Source: JBGVMW01 sp045125095
Lineage (GTDB): Bacteria > Bacillota > Clostridia > Lachnospirales > Lachnospiraceae
Assembly: GCA_045125095.1 (NCBI GenBank)
Contig: JBGVMW010000003.1
Span: 1 to 23,942 of the forward strand
Length of the DNA: 23,942 nucleotides
Direction of reading: 5' to 3'
Part shown: in pieces, positions 16,686 to 23,806 of the stretch
How the letters are laid out: every line of letters begins with the position of its first letter
How positions within the stretch are numbered: the first letter of the stretch is position 1
Notes under the pieces: generated by a model
The model's input: only the letters and a program-made list of their open reading frames with translations
Database searches by the model: none
Told to the model about the DNA's origin: nothing
Program-made: the position numbers and the translations under genes

Positions 16686-18407
16686 TTATTTTATTATCAG
16701 ACAATGACGTGCTTCCTTATTCAATGGATTACGCACCTGATAATCAAACAGTACCATATAAGAACCCGGCTCTCCGTCACCAAGAACATTATATGAAAAA
16801 TGCTCTATATGAGTCATACGCATCATCTGCTTTTCATCATATTCTGTATAATTTTCTAAATAGGTAGGAAACTCTTTTTCCTGCCTGTAAAATACTCGGG
16901 CTTCCTCTTTCCATGCATTGGCATCCGGCGCCCAGTCCGGCCGGCTTTTGACTTTTTCCCGAAGATACAAATCATACACCAAAAAGTCTTTCAGTATAGG
17001 AACGACTTCCACCAACCGTTCCTCTATGAAGCCTAACAAAATTTTGTAACGCTCCATTCGAGAGTGACTTACATTATCTAACTTCTTTGTCTGATAATAG
17101 CCTGCTAATTCCTTATAAAACTCATAAGGATTCTCATATTCCTTACAAATCCGTTTTATAACATGTGTAAATTGTCCACTGTTATAGTAATTTTCCACCA
17201 TTTCCTCCACAGCCTTCAATTCTACCACATCTTCATAGGATAACCATCTGGTAAATAATACCTCATAAGGAGGTCGACTTGTATATACCATATCATATTC
17301 ATTTTGTCGCAAATACATGTCAGCCCCCTTTAACACTTTCAGAAAGCCTAATTGTAGCTGTTCCGGCTTCGCTCTATACACATCTGCAAAGGATTTTTTA
17401 AAGCTTTCTAAATCCTCAAATGGCAGTCCTGCAATCAAATCCAGATGTAAATGTATATTTTGGCATTTGTGGATATATTCAGCATTTTCCCAAATTTTTT
17501 GTAAATTTGTCTTTCTCTGGATGGCCTCTAATGTTTGTTCATTTGTGGTCTGTACACCCACCTCTAACTGCACCAACCCAGGTCGCATGGAAGATAATAG
17601 TTCTAATTCTTCTTTTGTCAGAAGGTCTGCTGCTACTTCAAAATGAAAATTCGTGATGCCATTGTCATGCTCTAAAATATACTTCCAGATTCTCATAGCA
17701 TGCTCTTTATTGGCATTAAAGGTTCTATCCACAAATTTTACCTGTGGTACTTTATGATCTATGAAAAATTGCAATTCTTTTTCTACTAAAGACAAACTGC
17801 GAAAACGCACGCGCTTATCAATAGACGAAAGGCAATAACTACAACGAAATGGACAACCTCTGCTACTCTCATAGTAGATGATACGGTTTTCAAATTCTTC
17901 TAAATCGTCATAACAGAACGGAATATCATCCAAACGCATCAGCCCAGCCGGTGATGACTGATGAATGGAACCATCCGGCTGTCTGTATGCAATTCCTGAC
18001 ACAGTCTGTATGTCTTTCTTTTCCTGATAGGTTTTGCAAAGCTGGGTGAAGCTGGCTTCTCCCTCACCACAGATGATACCGGTTACTTCTGGATGTTTCT
18101 GTAAATAAGTTTCTGCCTGATAGGACACTTCCGGACCGCCTAACCAGATCGGCACTTCCGGGCAAATTTTGTGGAAATCCTCTATGAGTTTTTCTATGTG
18201 AGTAATGTTCCATATATAACAGGATACGGCTAACAGATCTGGTTTGTGTTTATATAAATCCTGCAAAATACTGTCTAATGTCTGGTTAATGGTGTATTCA
18301 GCGATGGTCGCTTCTACTCCACGGGATTTCGCGTAAGTTCTTAGAGAGTAGACGGCTAAGTTGGAGTGGATATATTTGGCATTCATTGCCATTAATAGGA
18401 TATTCAT
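16686..18407 (-). CDS. B12-binding-domain-type radical SAM protein with DUF4080
   Basis: The 573-residue protein starts at ATG 18405-18407, with AAGGAG about 9 nt upstream; an in-frame upstream Met at 18446 has no such site. The N-terminal Rossmann-like domain (about 1-140) has the shape of a cobalamin-binding domain. The radical SAM core has the cluster motif CPFRCSYC (Cys 185, 189, 192) and later segments EVAADLL and QLEVGVQTTNEQTL. The C-terminal third matches the DUF4080 region found with these enzymes. I see no DxHxxG motif in the N-terminal domain, so classical His-on cobalamin binding is doubtful. The substrate is unknown. The leader before the start contains one arm of the repeat family. 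Confidence 0.88.
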   Translation of the reverse strand: MNILLMAMNAKYIHSNLAVYSLRTYAKSRGVEATIAEYTINQTLDSILQDLYKHKPDLLAVSCYIWNITHIEKLIEDFHKICPEVPIWLGGPEVSYQAETYLQKHPEVTGIICGEGEASFTQLCKTYQEKKDIQTVSGIAYRQPDGSIHQSSPAGLMRLDDIPFCYDDLEEFENRIIYYESSRGCPFRCSYCLSSIDKRVRFRSLSLVEKELQFFIDHKVPQVKFVDRTFNANKEHAMRIWKYILEHDNGITNFHFEVAADLLTKEELELLSSMRPGLVQLEVGVQTTNEQTLEAIQRKTNLQKIWENAEYIHKCQNIHLHLDLIAGLPFEDLESFKKSFADVYRAKPEQLQLGFLKVLKGADMYLRQNEYDMVYTSRPPYEVLFTRWLSYEDVVELKAVEEMVENYYNSGQFTHVIKRICKEYENPYEFYKELAGYYQTKKLDNVSHSRMERYKILLGFIEERLVEVVPILKDFLVYDLYLREKVKSRPDWAPDANAWKEEARVFYRQEKEFPTYLENYTEYDEKQMMRMTHIEHFSYNVLGDGEPGSYMVLFDYQVRNPLNKEARHCLIIK

Positions 18408-18442
18408 GTGAATTGTCTCCTTGTTTTCGAATAAATATCTAT

Positions 18443-18496
18443 GCATTTGCGAAAATGAGGGCCATCCGCAAATTATCAGAATTGTTTGTGCAAATA
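18443..18496 (+). repeat. Solo arm of the dispersed palindromic repeat (copy 1)
   Basis: These 54 bp match the first part of the full copy at 21565 with about six substitutions and no indels through CAAATA. ATTTGCG (18445-18451) and CGCAAAT (18467-18473) can form a local hairpin. It lies in the likely leader of the radical SAM gene. Confidence 0.8.
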
Positions 18497-18528
18497 GTAT
18501 AGCAGAATTTTAGGATTTAGGCTATACT
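18496..18528. promoter_or_regulatory. Inverted repeat with outward-facing -10-like boxes
   Basis: AGTATAGC (18496-18503) and GCTATACT (18521-18528) form a perfect 8-bp inverted repeat 17 bp apart. Each half gives a TATACT facing outward. On the minus strand it reads TGCTATACT, an extended -10, which could start the radical SAM transcript. On the plus strand it could serve the amidohydrolase gene. No good -35 boxes are seen. Confidence 0.4.
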
Positions 18529-18560
18529 GGAACGTAAATGGAACATGTAAAACAATATAG

Positions 18561-18631
18561 GCGTTTGCAAAAGCAATGTCTATCTGTACATTGTCAGAAT
18601 TGTTTGTGACAGATAGCTGCTTACTACATAG
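18561..18631 (+). repeat. Solo arm of the dispersed palindromic repeat (copy 2)
   Basis: These 71 bp match the reverse complement of the right arm of the full copy, sharing the core TTGTCAGAATTGTTT and GACAGATAGCTG. CTATCTGT (18580-18587) and ACAGATAG (18609-18616) form an 8-bp stem. The arm ends 15 nt before the amidohydrolase start, directly against its ribosome site. Confidence 0.8.
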
Positions 18632-18645
18632 AAAGGAACATAATC

Positions 18646-19833
18646 ATGAATCAGGAATTTCTCTTACATATAAAGGAAACCTATCCCTCTCTTTTAGAGG
18701 AATTGGCAGACATCTATCAACATTTACACAGACACCCCGAGCGGAGTATGCAGGAATATGAAACAACTGCTTATGTCAAAGCTTACTTAATTGACTTAGG
18801 GTATGAGATTATGGAGCTGGTAATAGAAACAGGGGTCGTTGCTATATTGCGGGGAAAAAGTGATTCGCCTTGTGTGGCACTTCGGGCGGATATGGATGCG
18901 CTACCTATTCAGGAGGCTAGCGGCGTACCGTATACGTCTCTTGCTCCCGGAGTCATGCATGCCTGCGGTCATGATATTCATATGACTTGTCTGTTAGGAG
19001 CAGCTAAGTTGTTAGCTCCTCTGAAAGGGAAATTAAATGGTACGATTAAACTGATTTTCCAACCTGGTGAGGAAGGCTACCTGGGGGCAAGATACATGAT
19101 GAAGGCAGGTGCTTTCGAACATCCGAAAGTGGATGCCGTGTTTGGGCTTCACAATTCTCCTGAGGTACCACTGGGTAGTGTTGGACTGAAAAATGGCGCT
19201 TTGATGGCAGCCGTACACCGGTTCTATATTACTCTTCGTGGAAAGGGTGGGCATGGTGCCATTCCTCACAAGAATGTGGATCCGATACCTGCCGGAGCTG
19301 CAATTATTCAATCCTTACAGTCGTTGGTGAGCCGCGAAACAGATCCTTTAAAATCCTGCGTTGTCTCCATATGCAGTCTGCATGCCGGAGATGGACTTAC
19401 CTTCAATGTGACACCGGAAACGTTGACTATGGCTGGTACCTGCCGTTGTTATGATAAGGAAATAGAAGCCGGATTGGAAAAGCGTATTCGCTCCATTGTA
19501 GAACATACCGCTTCTGCCTACCAGCTGACTGGCGAACTGGAGTATCATGTTGACCACAGAGCGGTTATCAATGACAGCAATCTGTATCAGAATGTCTGTG
19601 ATGCTCTGGACTGTATGGATATTCCATATATGGATCCCATTCCATCCACCGCTGGAGAAGATTTCAGCGAATATATTGACAAGGCTCCTATCTTTTTGTT
19701 CTGGCTCGGCGTCCGCAACGAAAAAACAGGCTGCACCTACCCTTGGCACAGCCCATTTTTCAAGGCAGATATGGAATGTTTGCCTATTGGAGCAGCAGTG
19801 TATGCGGCTAGTGCACTGTTCGAAATGTCATAA
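18646..19833 (+). CDS. M20 family metallopeptidase / N-acyl-amino-acid amidohydrolase
   Basis: The 395-residue protein is a complete M20D amidohydrolase of the IAA-amino-acid/hippurate hydrolase group. Metal ligands are visible: Cys107 and His109 in MHACGHDIH, Glu142-Glu143 in QPGEEG, His169 in GLHNSPE, and His368 in YPWHSPFF. The dimerisation (lid) domain, about 185-300, contains GKGGHGAIPH. Such enzymes remove N-acyl groups from amino acids. The exact substrate, including N-acetyl-diaminopimelate, cannot be told apart by eye. AAAGGA lies about 8 nt before ATG. The leader carries a repeat arm. Confidence 0.92.
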   Translation: MNQEFLLHIKETYPSLLEELADIYQHLHRHPERSMQEYETTAYVKAYLIDLGYEIMELVIETGVVAILRGKSDSPCVALRADMDALPIQEASGVPYTSLAPGVMHACGHDIHMTCLLGAAKLLAPLKGKLNGTIKLIFQPGEEGYLGARYMMKAGAFEHPKVDAVFGLHNSPEVPLGSVGLKNGALMAAVHRFYITLRGKGGHGAIPHKNVDPIPAGAAIIQSLQSLVSRETDPLKSCVVSICSLHAGDGLTFNVTPETLTMAGTCRCYDKEIEAGLEKRIRSIVEHTASAYQLTGELEYHVDHRAVINDSNLYQNVCDALDCMDIPYMDPIPSTAGEDFSEYIDKAPIFLFWLGVRNEKTGCTYPWHSPFFKADMECLPIGAAVYAASALFEMS

Positions 19834-19907
19834 CAACTAGCGTTATCATTATTTCTTCTTCCTTAGCTGTTTCGCAGACTCATAAACTTCTGTTCCAATG
19901 TCTGCTG

Positions 19908-21110
19908 TTACTTTTCATCCAACACCTGGAAGATATAGAATTTCAGATAATAGGATTCCTCTGCCGCCCACAAAATCGGATGGTCAGAAGCCTGTTCTCT
20001 GTATTCCACCTGTTTCAAACGCTTATGTACATTTCTAGCTGCCTGTGCAATCGTTTCTGTAAACAGCTCTGGTGTCATGAAATGAGAGCAGGAACAAGTG
20101 GCAAGGTAGCCACCATTTTTTACTAACTTCATCCCACGCATGTTAATTTCACGGTAACCCTTGATCGCATTTTTTACAGAATTTCTAGACTTTGTAAATG
20201 CTGGTGGATCTAAGATAACCACATCAAAGGTTTCGCCCTGCTGCTCAAGCGCTGGAAGCAAGTCAAACACATCGGCACACTGGAACTTTACTGTGTCCTG
20301 CAAATGATTCAGCGCAGCATTTTCTCTTGCCTGCTCCACACCTAATTCAGAGGCGTCTACCCCTAATACGCTACTTGCTCCGGCAATTCCGGCATTTAAC
20401 GCAAAGGAACCGGTATGGGTAAAGCAGTCTAATACTTTTGCATTTTTACATAGCTTCTGAATGGCAAGGCGGTTATATTTCTGGTCAAGGAAAAATCCTG
20501 TCTTTTGCCCTTCCGCTACATCTACTATATATTTTACACTGTTTTCGATAATTGGCACTTTTGTGTCAAATGGTTCACCAATAAAACCTTTCACGCATTC
20601 CATGCCTTCTTTTTTACGCACTTTGGCGTCGGAACGCTCGTACACACCACGGATGGTCATACCATCTTTCTGCAATTCTTCCTTAAGAAATTCAACAATC
20701 TGAAGCTTAAACCTGTCAATTCCCATGGCAAGTGACTGCACTACAAGCACATCAGAAAACTTGTCCACAACCAGTCCGGGTAAGAAATCCGCTTCGCCAA
20801 ATATGAGACGACAGCTGGACATATCCACTGTTTTTCTTCGATACTCTACTGCTTCCCTTACACGATCTCTTATAAATGTATCATCAATAACCTGATCCTT
20901 CTTCCTACACATCATACGAACTGTGATTTTAGAATTGGTATTGATAAATCCCTGTCCCATTGGATACCCATCAAAGTCCTCCACCGCAACAATGTCTCCA
21001 TTTTCAAAATCACCGGTTATCTTGTCTATCTCGTTATCAAAAATCCAGGCTCCACCTGCCTTTATGGTGCGCCCCTCTCCTTTTTTTAATCTAACTACAG
21101 CTTGTTCCAT
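19908..21110 (-). CDS. Class I SAM-dependent rRNA methyltransferase, RlmI-like (COG1092)
   Basis: The 400-residue protein has a PUA RNA-binding domain at the N-terminus (about 1-75), an RlmI-type middle domain, and a Rossmann methyltransferase domain. SAM motif I is VLDCFTHTGSFALNA (226-240), motif IV is DPPAFTKSR (301-309), and ATCSCSHF (337-344) follows. RlmI makes m5C1962 in E. coli 23S rRNA; Firmicute relatives are usually only named as rRNA large-subunit methyltransferases. I chose ATG 21108-21110, because GAGAGG lies 4 nt upstream; the ATG at 21122 lacks a ribosome site. The gene stands alone, about 150 nt from the zinc-ribbon gene. Confidence 0.9.
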   Translation of the reverse strand: MEQAVVRLKKGEGRTIKAGGAWIFDNEIDKITGDFENGDIVAVEDFDGYPMGQGFINTNSKITVRMMCRKKDQVIDDTFIRDRVREAVEYRRKTVDMSSCRLIFGEADFLPGLVVDKFSDVLVVQSLAMGIDRFKLQIVEFLKEELQKDGMTIRGVYERSDAKVRKKEGMECVKGFIGEPFDTKVPIIENSVKYIVDVAEGQKTGFFLDQKYNRLAIQKLCKNAKVLDCFTHTGSFALNAGIAGASSVLGVDASELGVEQARENAALNHLQDTVKFQCADVFDLLPALEQQGETFDVVILDPPAFTKSRNSVKNAIKGYREINMRGMKLVKNGGYLATCSCSHFMTPELFTETIAQAARNVHKRLKQVEYREQASDHPILWAAEESYYLKFYIFQVLDEK

Positions 21111-21260
21111 ATTTCCTCTCATTCTGCCGCTTAGGCGACTTATTCATCAGGAAACTCCTTGCACATCCGCACAACCTCCGGATTGAATTCTTATAATCAC
21201 TCAACCGCTTTCCTGCTTATAAAATCACTAATCCCAATCTTATATGTAATGCATCTGACT

Positions 21261-21527
21261 TTACAGCCAGTCAAAATTACCACCTGTCAGTGCAAGGCTT
21301 AACAACTGGTCTAATTTCTCTACTTCTTCTCCCTCTGCGATCTGAATCAGTTTGGCATCTTTTCCTGTTTCCGGCATAACCTCATCTGGACCAATCTCCG
21401 GATCAAATTCTTTCTCACAGTATGGACATTCCGTCTCTGGTTCCATATCCAATGATAAAAATTTCATTCCACATTCTTTACATTCATAATAACCACATTT
21501 TTCTGTGTTGTCTGGTACATAATACAT
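21261..21527 (-). CDS. Small zinc-ribbon protein, 88 residues
   Basis: The N-terminal half holds a zinc ribbon or rubredoxin-like knuckle pair: CKEC (16-19) and CPYC (34-37), with another Cys at 11. The C-terminal half is acidic and ends in LLSLALTGGNFDWL. AAGGAAG lies about 9 nt before ATG. I do not recognise a named family. A role as a small zinc-binding adaptor is inferred. The full repeat element begins 36 bp upstream of the start, so its own promoter must lie in or beyond the repeat. Confidence 0.75.
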   Translation of the reverse strand: MYYVPDNTEKCGYYECKECGMKFLSLDMEPETECPYCEKEFDPEIGPDEVMPETGKDAKLIQIAEGEEVEKLDQLLSLALTGGNFDWL

Positions 21528-21548
21528 AACTGGTACTTCCTTTCTTGT

Positions 21549-21562
21549 TTTTCATGTCTACT
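21549..21562 (+). repeat. 14-bp direct repeat, left side of the palindromic element
   Basis: TTTTCATGTCTACT occurs here and again at 21809-21822, exactly bracketing the full repeat copy. It could be a target-site duplication. Confidence 0.6.
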
Positions 21563-21808
21563 AAGCGTTTGCGAAAGTAAAGGCCATCCGCAAATTGTCA
21601 GAATTGTTTGTGCAAATAGCTGCTTGCTACATAGTCTATATTTGACGCGCTCTCGCTCCCTTCAAACGTAGCGGACACTAAGGCTGTAAAATACACAGCC
21701 TTAGTGCCGACGTTTTCAGAGGGTCACATATAGACGATGTAGCAAACAGCTATCTGTCAAAAACAATTCTGACAATTCGCTAGCTTGTTGGCGTTTCGCA
21801 ATTACCTA
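21563..21808. mobile_element. MITE-like long palindromic element, complete copy (copy 3)
   Basis: These 246 bp fold as one long imperfect hairpin. The arms share TTGTCAGAATTGTTT, GATAGCTG/ATAGCTG and CTACAT plus TCTATAT. The centre is a perfect 12-bp stem CACTAAGGCTGT (21676-21687) / ACAGCCTTAGTG (21695-21706) with a 7-nt loop. Both ends carry TTGCGAAA-type inverted termini. There is no open reading frame. The copy at 23807 shares the same left half without indels, including about 70 identical bases up to the window end. A non-autonomous transposon or a mobile structured element is the best reading; a transposase source is not seen. Confidence 0.7.
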
Positions 21809-21822
21809 TTTTCATGTCTACT
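21809..21822 (+). repeat. 14-bp direct repeat, right side of the palindromic element
   Basis: This is the second copy of TTTTCATGTCTACT; see 21549-21562. The remainder of the gene-free stretch, 21823-21931, shows no feature I can support. Confidence 0.6.
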
Positions 21823-21931
21823 CTATATAATACTTGGAAACAAAACTCTAGTCAATGAATTAGGTGGATAAATCTTATGTATACCAGGCCTTGTGCTAGA
21901 TGTTTCAGTTCCTTAATTCCTTACGCGAAAC

Positions 21932-21978
21932 AGAGGGGGGAAGTGTAACAATCAAGATTGTTACAATTCCCCCCCTCT
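21932..21978 (-). terminator. Very strong hairpin downstream of the 22680 gene
   Basis: AGAGGGGGGAA, one unpaired base and TGTAACAATC pair with GATTGTTACA and TTCCCCCCCTCT. This gives over 20 bp with one C bulge and a minimal loop. It begins about 33 nt after the stop of the minus-strand Met/Asn-rich gene. The following minus-strand bases are GTTTCGCG, a poor U tract. It probably ends transcription or protects the mRNA 3' end. Confidence 0.55.
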
Positions 21979-22011
21979 ACACAACAGGTAATCTATCTTC
22001 CTAACTACATC

Positions 22012-22680
22012 TTACCAATATCTTCGTCTCGATCTTCTTTTATGACGTCTTCTCCGCACTTCCTGATGGAACAGTACTTCTACCAGATTACGGAATGGAT
22101 TGCAATCTCTTCCAACACATCCACCGCGTCTTCTGTCATCATACTGCATTGCCGTCATATCTTCCCCTGATTCTAATGCATCGGACATCATTCCCCTTGC
22201 GTTTGCATTTGATTCCGGCATTGTCATACCATTATTATTTTCCGGCATCATGGAATTCGTACTGCCCGGTCTTCTCATGTTATTATTTTGTTCAGGCATC
22301 ATACCTGCATTCATATCCATATATTTTACTTTTTCGTAAATCTCATTACACATATTGCGCAGCATTACTTTATCCGGATATTCATCATACATCATGCTAC
22401 CTTCATAATCCATGCGGTCACACATTTCTTCTACATGCCGCATAATGGTTTTTACCTGTTCCGGATACATTTCTCTCATGTATGCAAGATCACGTTCGTC
22501 ATCTGCATCATCTCTATTTTCATATAATGGATTATAAGACATCTGTCCCCAATTATCGAACCCATATGGACGATTCATCATCTGATTCTCACGACCATAC
22601 GGCATTTGATTACGAAAATTCTGGTTGTCTCTGCCATACATCATTCCATCCTGGTAGTCGAACTCTCTACGATAGTCCAT
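22012..22680 (-). CDS. Met/Asn/Arg-rich protein, probable spore-associated hypothetical
   Basis: The 222-residue protein begins with a Tyr/Arg/Asn/Met-rich segment (1-60). A charged helical core (about 64-125, including YPEQVKTIMRHVEEMCDRMDYE) is followed by a Met/Asn/Gly-rich stretch and a strongly basic end (RRRRHKRRSRRRYW). Low-complexity Met/Tyr/Arg composition is common among clostridial spore coat proteins, and the core resembles a conserved Lachnospiraceae domain without a name that I can give. GGAGG lies about 5 nt before ATG. Upstream is a CATATAGTA box like a sporulation -10. A coat function is an inference. Confidence 0.7.
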   Translation of the reverse strand: MDYRREFDYQDGMMYGRDNQNFRNQMPYGRENQMMNRPYGFDNWGQMSYNPLYENRDDADDERDLAYMREMYPEQVKTIMRHVEEMCDRMDYEGSMMYDEYPDKVMLRNMCNEIYEKVKYMDMNAGMMPEQNNNMRRPGSTNSMMPENNNGMTMPESNANARGMMSDALESGEDMTAMQYDDRRRGGCVGRDCNPFRNLVEVLFHQEVRRRRHKRRSRRRYW

Positions 22681-22715
22681 AACGCCTCCTACAATTTCTA
22701 TATTTCATTCACTTC

Positions 22716-22724
22716 TACTATATG
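22716..22724 (-). promoter_or_regulatory. Possible sigma-K/E type -10 box
   Basis: The minus-strand sequence CATATAGTA fits the mother-cell sigma -10 pattern CATAnnnTA. It is 36 nt upstream of the Met/Asn-rich gene. A -35 AC-type element may lie in GCAACACAT around 22735-22743, but the spacing is short. It is supportive only in combination with the protein's composition. Confidence 0.35.
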
Positions 22725-22819
22725 CAGCAAAGGCATGTGTTGCCACTCGTACATCGTTTTGTAAATAATGATTATGAAAGCGATTAACTATCCATGTAGC
22801 ATGCGCATGATATTTGATT

Positions 22820-23566
22820 TCACATTAAACTGACCGTAGGTAATTGCAAATGAATTCTCGTTTTTCCATTGTCTGAAGGTTTCATATAAACTAATACATT
22901 CATATCTGTCCCATCAATACACTGGCAATATGGCAAATCCCTGCTATATCCATACGAATAATAATTTGACTGCTCCCATGTACTGTTTACTATAATCCCA
23001 TCTAAAGATTCTGCAAGAGAATGCGCCAATGATGTCTGCTCATCCTGAGTCATTCTGTCACGGCTTTCATACTCCGCTACAAGAACAGGTACACAATCAA
23101 GTCTCACCCCTTCCGCAAATTCCTGTAACTGATTGCGAAGTTGCAACATCTTTGTAAGTCCCTCTTCAGACTTGAGATAGTATGACATATATTGGGTGCA
23201 ATGAAACGCCTGCTTTGAAATCGGTTCCTCTTTTGTAATAATTTTACAATATCCCGTCAATCCTTCTCCCCATATATTGCTATAAGTAACATGTCCATTC
23301 TCTGTATCTTCAAAGGATATTTCCTCTAAGGAGAGGGAAAACACCTCACCCCAATGGGCAAGAAACTCTGTTTCTTCTTCTCTTGTCAAAAATTCGTTTT
23401 CATATTTTCCCATCATCTGTATCTCATAGGAGCCCTGCTCCTCCTCAATCGTATGAAACACTTCTTGTCTGTCTTGCATAGAACCAATTTTATCCACAAA
23501 AAATAATTGTCCCAATGCCAGTATCCACATTCCTGCTGTGATAACTAACATCACTTTTTTCCACAT
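22820..23566 (-). CDS. YwmB-like protein with N-terminal membrane segment
   Basis: The 248-residue protein has one N-terminal hydrophobic segment (about 4-23, signal anchor or signal peptide). A domain of about 200 residues follows, with ESLDGIIVNSTWEQSNYYSY and a C-terminal strand pair (MNVLVYMKPSDNGKTRIHLQ). This agrees with the YwmB / TATA-box-binding-protein-like fold found in spore-forming Firmicutes. YwmB's function is not established, though it often lies near spoIID/murA genes, which are not visible here. AGGGGGA lies about 5 nt before ATG. A sigma-E-like promoter is seen upstream. Confidence 0.65.
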   Translation of the reverse strand: MWKKVMLVITAGMWILALGQLFFVDKIGSMQDRQEVFHTIEEEQGSYEIQMMGKYENEFLTREEETEFLAHWGEVFSLSLEEISFEDTENGHVTYSNIWGEGLTGYCKIITKEEPISKQAFHCTQYMSYYLKSEEGLTKMLQLRNQLQEFAEGVRLDCVPVLVAEYESRDRMTQDEQTSLAHSLAESLDGIIVNSTWEQSNYYSYGYSRDLPYCQCIDGTDMNVLVYMKPSDNGKTRIHLQLPTVSLM

Positions 23567-23618
23567 ATCATTTCCCCCTGTCCAGCCTCCATTATCACCG
23601 GAAACCCTGCTTTGCTAT

Positions 23619-23647
23619 AAAGTATGGGAATATATTGGTTAATTTAT
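23619..23647 (-). promoter_or_regulatory. Possible sigma-E-like promoter of the YwmB-like gene
   Basis: On the minus strand ATAAATT (23647-23641) and CATACTTT (23626-23619) are spaced by 14 bp. The -10 matches CATACAnT at 7 of 8 positions; the -35 is poor. An inverted repeat GGTTAA (23637-23642) / TTAACC (23658-23663) overlaps it and could be an operator. Confidence 0.35.
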
Positions 23648-23693
23648 TCCAATTATTTTAACCTTCTGTTAGTGATTTTTTACAAACTTGACT

Positions 23694-23724
23694 AAAAAAA
23701 AAAAAAAAACAGTGCACTTTGCAC
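23694..23724 (-). terminator. Short hairpin with a 16-T run
   Basis: On the minus strand GTGCA-AAG-TGCAC (23724-23712) is followed after two bases by 16 consecutive T residues (23709-23694). The stem is only 5 bp, but the U tract is exceptional. It would stop transcription entering from the right of the window. Confidence 0.45.
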
Positions 23725-23733
23725 AATTTGTAA

Positions 23734-23762
23734 TTGCTAAACTACTTACTGTAGTGTATAAT
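23734..23762 (+). promoter_or_regulatory. Sigma-A type promoter facing the right edge
   Basis: TTGCTA (23734-23739) and TATAAT (23757-23762) are spaced by 17 bp. The spacer contains ACTAC-TTACT-GTAGT, a dyad that could bind a repressor. No gene follows within the window; the next feature is the repeat copy at 23807. Confidence 0.55.
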
Positions 23763-23806
23763 ATGAGTGTACTGTATCACGGAAATGCTAATAAATTACT
23801 TAATAG

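Noticed and set aside
18443..18631. Two repeat arms as a small CRISPR array
   Set aside because: The two units differ in sequence and length, have no regular spacers and no cas genes nearby, and they match arms of the palindromic element.
21123..21190. Short minus-strand frames (MCKEFPDE and an 18-codon frame) upstream of the RlmI-like gene
   Set aside because: Both have AGGAG-like sites, so upstream peptides are possible. They are too short to support, and they may be the tail of a lost gene.
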